Assembly: GCA_958496175.1 (NCBI GenBank)
Contig: OY292275.1
Location: 34,673,701-34,737,700, forward strand
DNA from: Sisyra terminalis
Taxonomy: Eukaryota > Arthropoda > Insecta > Neuroptera > Sisyridae
DNA: 64,000 bases
Reading direction: 5' to 3'
A program made the translations under genes and the position numbers. Positions 61,501 to 64,000 of the stretch are shown here, in pieces. Numbering within the stretch: position 1 is the first letter of the stretch; each line of letters begins with the position of its first letter. The notes under the pieces are model-generated. The model searched no databases. It was given only the letters and a program-made list of their open reading frames with translations, and was not told the origin of the DNA.

Positions 61501-63606
61501 AGATTTGACTGTGGTGAAAGAGACATGAGCCAAAAATTGATATATTAGGCAACTCTAGAGTCTATATCAGTGTTCCTCAATCTTTTTTATATCATGTCCC
61601 ACCTAAGTTCTATCCTAATTTTGCTAAATGTATCATTCTTTAGTTGATGCTTACGCAAAAAATTAGACAAAAACCGAGCCGTAATCAGTTCACAATAAAA
61701 TTTAAAAGCATAGAAAAGTAAATAGGTGAAGGAAATAAGGAGTGAGAAATAAGACTGGTCTCATGGGGGTTTGCCAAATTAACGAACAAAGTGATTATGA
61801 AAACGAACTTAAACAATGTTTATGAACAATGAAGCTTTGATAAGAATTTCAAAAACCAATTGAATAAACCGTAATCCCAAATTAAAAAAAAAATTAAAAT
61901 ACCCGGGGTAGATATTCCTATATTTACCTTTTACATTCTTTGAAATACTACCATAATTAATGACTGTTTATGTACATTTTTTCTATATTTGCAAATACCA
62001 TATATTTATATAAAAATTGTTACTATATTAGCAGCTACCTTCTTCCTTGCTCATTTCTAGTTCTGTTCATGAACATTAATATCAATGTATTATGTAGTAG
62101 AATATGTTATAAAATTTAAAATTCTTTCAAAATGACCTAAATGATAAAAAATATTCGATAAAAGTATAATGACCGTTTTTGTTATTTATCGTAGCTTTAT
62201 AACTGCAAAGATTTTTAGCAACTCGAGGGTTCATAAAACACTGTATATGAAAAATATTTTATGAAAATCATATCAGGATTAAACTCAGTACCCACTAGTA
62301 TTTAAGCGGCCACCTTGGCTACTCTGCCACCAGTAAGCTTTAGTTTCATTTAATTACAAAATGATCAATATGTAAATAAAATCAAATGAACACATATTTT
62401 AATACTATGGTTTTTTGCAGTGTTATTGTTTTGAATATTACCTGAGCTTCCATAAAATAAAACAAGAGAAAATTTTCTTTGGCATTAGTTTCGGTAAAAT
62501 TGGCACTTTCCAATTTTACACACATGGCATTAATGGCGAGAATTGTATCTCGAAGTGTGGGATTCAGTAAAAATAAGTTCTTGGTTAAAGATTTAATAGC
62601 TGCTTGGAATTTATGGAATCTTATAGTCTTATGCCAAACAAAAAATGCTTTCCACACTCGAAACATTTTGAACATTTTAATTTCTTTCACTTTGCAGTAC
62701 ATGTTATATTCATGTTCCCACAATCGTAATGGTGTAAAATCCATAACATCATCATAATATTGAGTGACTCCATGAGTGCTAATAGTTAAATAATTTCTTT
62801 TATCAATTTCTTCATAGGGAACAACTCTGGAATGATACAGAAATACAATATTAAGAAACAAAATGAGCTAAAATATTAACCGAAGGCAATATGGTGTGTA
62901 AAATTCTGACGATCGATCAATAGCATACGACATATAATAAAAGTTGAAATCAGGATTTTCACGAACTTTACTTATAAGTTCCGTTTGATCTGCAAGTCCT
63001 TCCGGAGGATGCTTTTTTTTTATATCCTCTTTTACTTCATAAGATGTACGAAAAAGTATTTTTGTTGGGATACTAATAGAGGGTTTTTTTACCGGACTGT
63101 CTGCTGCTTGTAAATAAAAAATACTAATAACTTTTTTCTTCGTATTTGTAAAATCTTAAATCTTACTTGACTCTGTGTCTAAGGAAAGTGGTCCTATCGT
63201 AATTTTAGTTACAGTTGCCCGTTCTATAGGTTTCAGCAATCGATTTTGACGTTCTTTAAACCCCGTCTAGAAAAGTTTTCTTTTTAGTTTCTTGTTTAAA
63301 TAATTTATTTTTCATTTTTACCAGAGGTTCGGGAAGTTCTTTTTTAAATTCAATTTTTTCTAAGAGTTTTTTATGAGGAACATGAAATGGGATTGCACTT
63401 TTATCCCTGAAACAAACGTTATTAGGAAATATTGGTATAGAAATTTTCAGTCTATAAGAATACCTTTCAAACTTCTTGGGGGGATGATAAACTAGTTTTG
63501 CCATGGGATCTTCTTTTGCTAAGGGTACAATTTCATGTAAAAGCTTCGGAGGAAGCGATTTTGAAGTAGAAGACGTCGATTCTTCACTCGTTTTGCGATT
63601 ACTCAT
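46577..63606 (-). CDS. DNAH6: Axonemal dynein heavy chain, DNAH6 type (inner-arm), complete, 31 exons
   Basis: Motor subunit of a single-headed inner dynein arm of cilia and flagella. Exons: 63606-63464, 63406-63322, 63266-63167, 63106-62881, 62826-62442, 61171-60942, 60887-60537, 60480-60254, 60190-60016, 59948-59567, 59502-59374, 59318-58638, 58574-58251, 56456-55253, 55194-54923, 54851-54639, 54581-54396, 54333-51305, 51245-51003, 50940-50703, 50648-50160, 50091-49919, 49857-49497, 49443-48875, 48815-48614, 48555-48315, 48256-48056, 47996-47584, 47508-47236, 47183-46983, 46924-46577. All junctions are GT-AG and phases agree; 4,097 codons. N-terminal tail and linker occupy roughly residues 1-1150. 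Walker A loops: AAA1 GPAGTGKT (about 1417), AAA2 GPTGGGKT (1698), AAA3 GDTGVGKS (2044), AAA4 GVGGMGKQ (2403). AAA1 has CFDEFNR. The stalk tip ([15 protein letters not shown]...) is exon 19, and the C-terminal domain ends with [20 protein letters not shown]6 over DNAH1/3/7/12 rests on recalled similarity (e.g. [22 protein letters not shown]). Confidence 0.95.
56937..57115. mobile_element. Hairpin MITE family A, partial copy in dynein intron 13
   Basis: Shares ATTTGCGATTTAATTG, TTAATTCAATTC, CGAAT.AATTTAAAAACAAAGT and AAATGCAACGTTGCC with the family A copies at 23833-24253 and 61316-61535, and the GGGACATGAGCC end with the 61.5 kb copy. The outer arms are missing or diverged. Confidence 0.7.
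57184..57634. mobile_element. Tc1/mariner-like MITE in dynein intron 13
   Basis: A 451-bp element flanked by TA on both sides (57182-57183, 57635-57636). The left end reads CAGTCCCTGGCCATATTATT then AGACGCACT; the right end inverted reads CAGTCCCTGGTCATATTAAT then AGACGCACT, a terminal repeat of about 29 bp with only two or three mismatches. TA target, CAGT start and this TIR form fit Tc1-like transposons. The interior has no transposase frame, so it is non-autonomous. The well-matched ends suggest it is the youngest insertion here. Confidence 0.88.
61316..61535. mobile_element. Hairpin MITE family A, copy in dynein intron 5
   Basis: Matches the central part of 23833-24253: TTTTAGCACA, ATCTGGCAAC, TATTTGCGATTTTT, GAATTCAATTC, CTAAATTTTCATT, CGCGAATTAAATTAAAAACA and ATGCAACGTTGCCAGAT. 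The two ends are mutually inverted (AAATCTGGCAAC / GTTGCCAGATTT), so this copy keeps its own terminal repeats. Confidence 0.78.
61568..61640 (+). mobile_element. hAT-type terminal fragment in dynein intron 5
   Basis: CAGTGTTCCTCAATCTTTTT followed by ATATCATGTCCCACCT matches the hAT terminal pattern CAGTGxTxCTCAAxCTTTTT. The opposite end was not found, so the right boundary is approximate and this may be a truncated MITE. Confidence 0.5.
62180..62340 (-). mobile_element. tRNA-derived SINE, copy 2, in dynein intron 5
   Basis: Read on the minus strand (same direction as the dynein gene), it has an A box TGGCAGAGTAGCC (62318-62330) and a degenerate B box GAGTTTAATCC (62277-62287), then the same tail as copy 1 at 25441-25614. 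The boxes are more diverged than in copy 1. Confidence 0.72.
63407..63463 (-). other. Dynein intron 1, 57 bp, in frame and without a stop codon
   Basis: GAAAG|GTATTC to TTTCAG|GGAT. The length is a multiple of three and the sequence is open in the gene's frame, so retention would insert 19 residues near residue 48 without breaking the protein. Donor and acceptor are good, so splicing is the default reading. Confidence 0.7.
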
Positions 63607-64000
63607 AATTACTTAATAAATTTAAAAACGAGACTAAATTTCATTTATTGTAGGTGAAAATTGTTAAAATTTCAGTATAAAAATTGAAACTTGTTGCACG
63701 CAAAAGTATTTTGGTTATTGTTGATAAATATTGTTTGAAGTCAATGACAACGTAAGTTACCAAGGGGATCGTCGCTATAGAGCGATTTATTTTCATGTTT
63801 CATTTTAAAAATAATGAGTTTCATTTTCTTTACTTTCTAATACGCCTTGAGCTTATGCAACTAGATATTTAATGTTGCATAAATATTATCTAAATATTCA
63901 AACCATTCAAACCAATAGTCCAATGCGACCAATGCATATCGCTCACTGGGTGCAATAGTGGTACATCTCAAAAATTTTTTGTTTTTAGTGAACTATCATT
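63607..64000. promoter_or_regulatory. Dynein gene upstream region with a candidate RFX X-box
   Basis: About 150 bp upstream of the start codon, 63756-63769 reads GTTACCAAGGGGAT; on the gene's strand this is ATCCCCTTGGTAAC, with one perfect X-box half (GGTAAC, RRNRAC) and a 5/6 match in the other. RFX X-boxes are known upstream of ciliary genes including axonemal dyneins. No coding sequence or repeat was seen in the remaining upstream DNA. Confidence 0.35.

Larger units (their letters stand above)
61172..62441. other. Dynein intron 5 (1.3 kb), filled with mobile-element debris
   Basis: Contains a hairpin family A copy (61316-61535), a hAT-type end at 61568 and a tRNA-derived SINE (62180-62340). 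Flanking splice sites are GCTCAG|GTAATA and ATTTAG|CTTGGT. No coding sequence. Confidence 0.8.

Noticed and set aside
46577..63606. Reading the dynein segments as separate small genes or a pseudogene
   Set aside because: All neighbouring segments join through GT-AG introns in consistent phase and follow the dynein order without a break, so they are exons of one intact gene.

Overview
The window is insect-like nuclear DNA: strongly A+T-rich, with protein-coding exons split by short GT-AG introns (many 57-70 bp), long empty spacers, and many small decayed transposons. No bacterial-style operons, CRISPR arrays or rRNA/tRNA genes were seen. The species cannot be named from the sequence; splice signals, intron sizes and the axonemal dynein fit an insect.

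The dominant gene fills the right end. Positions 63606 down to 46577 (minus strand) hold a complete axonemal dynein heavy chain of the DNAH6 type (Drosophila Dhc16F is, to my knowledge, the fly counterpart). I assembled 31 exons by hand. All exon phases agree, total coding length is 12,294 nt (4,097 codons plus stop), and the four AAA P-loops, stalk/microtubule-binding region and C-terminal domain are in order. Two introns are much longer than the others and are filled with mobile-element debris: a Tc1-like MITE, members of a hairpin repeat family, a tRNA-derived SINE and a hAT end.

The left 46 kb is mostly non-coding. Supported gene pieces there are: (i) a minus-strand exon at 18593-19396 with a 3' splice site, two minimal upstream ORFs, a start codon and 189 codons of Gln/Ser/Thr/Asn-rich protein ending at a strong 5' splice site, so the rest of that gene lies elsewhere; (ii) a two-exon minus-strand gene at 43087-43580 for a 142-residue secreted protein with signal peptide and dibasic cleavage site; (iii) a CpG-rich block at about 35040-35300 that looks like a promoter or first exon; and (iv) a weak plus-strand signal-peptide exon candidate at 41781.

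The rest is repeats: a frameshifted Jockey-like reverse-transcriptase fossil (3767-4600), two copies of a non-LTR C-terminal remnant (7507, 38028), a dispersed repeat pair (8011, 10822), hairpin elements (17089-17322, 23833-24253, 26222-26580), a larger element bounded by a perfect 19-bp inverted pair (26144-27282), a piggyBac-like MITE (36054-36357), two hAT-like elements (20487-20685, 40742-41516), two SINE copies, and a long (TA)n tract. I found no clear undescribed multi-gene system. The least explained items are the small secreted protein, the incomplete 18.6-19.4 kb gene and the CpG block.
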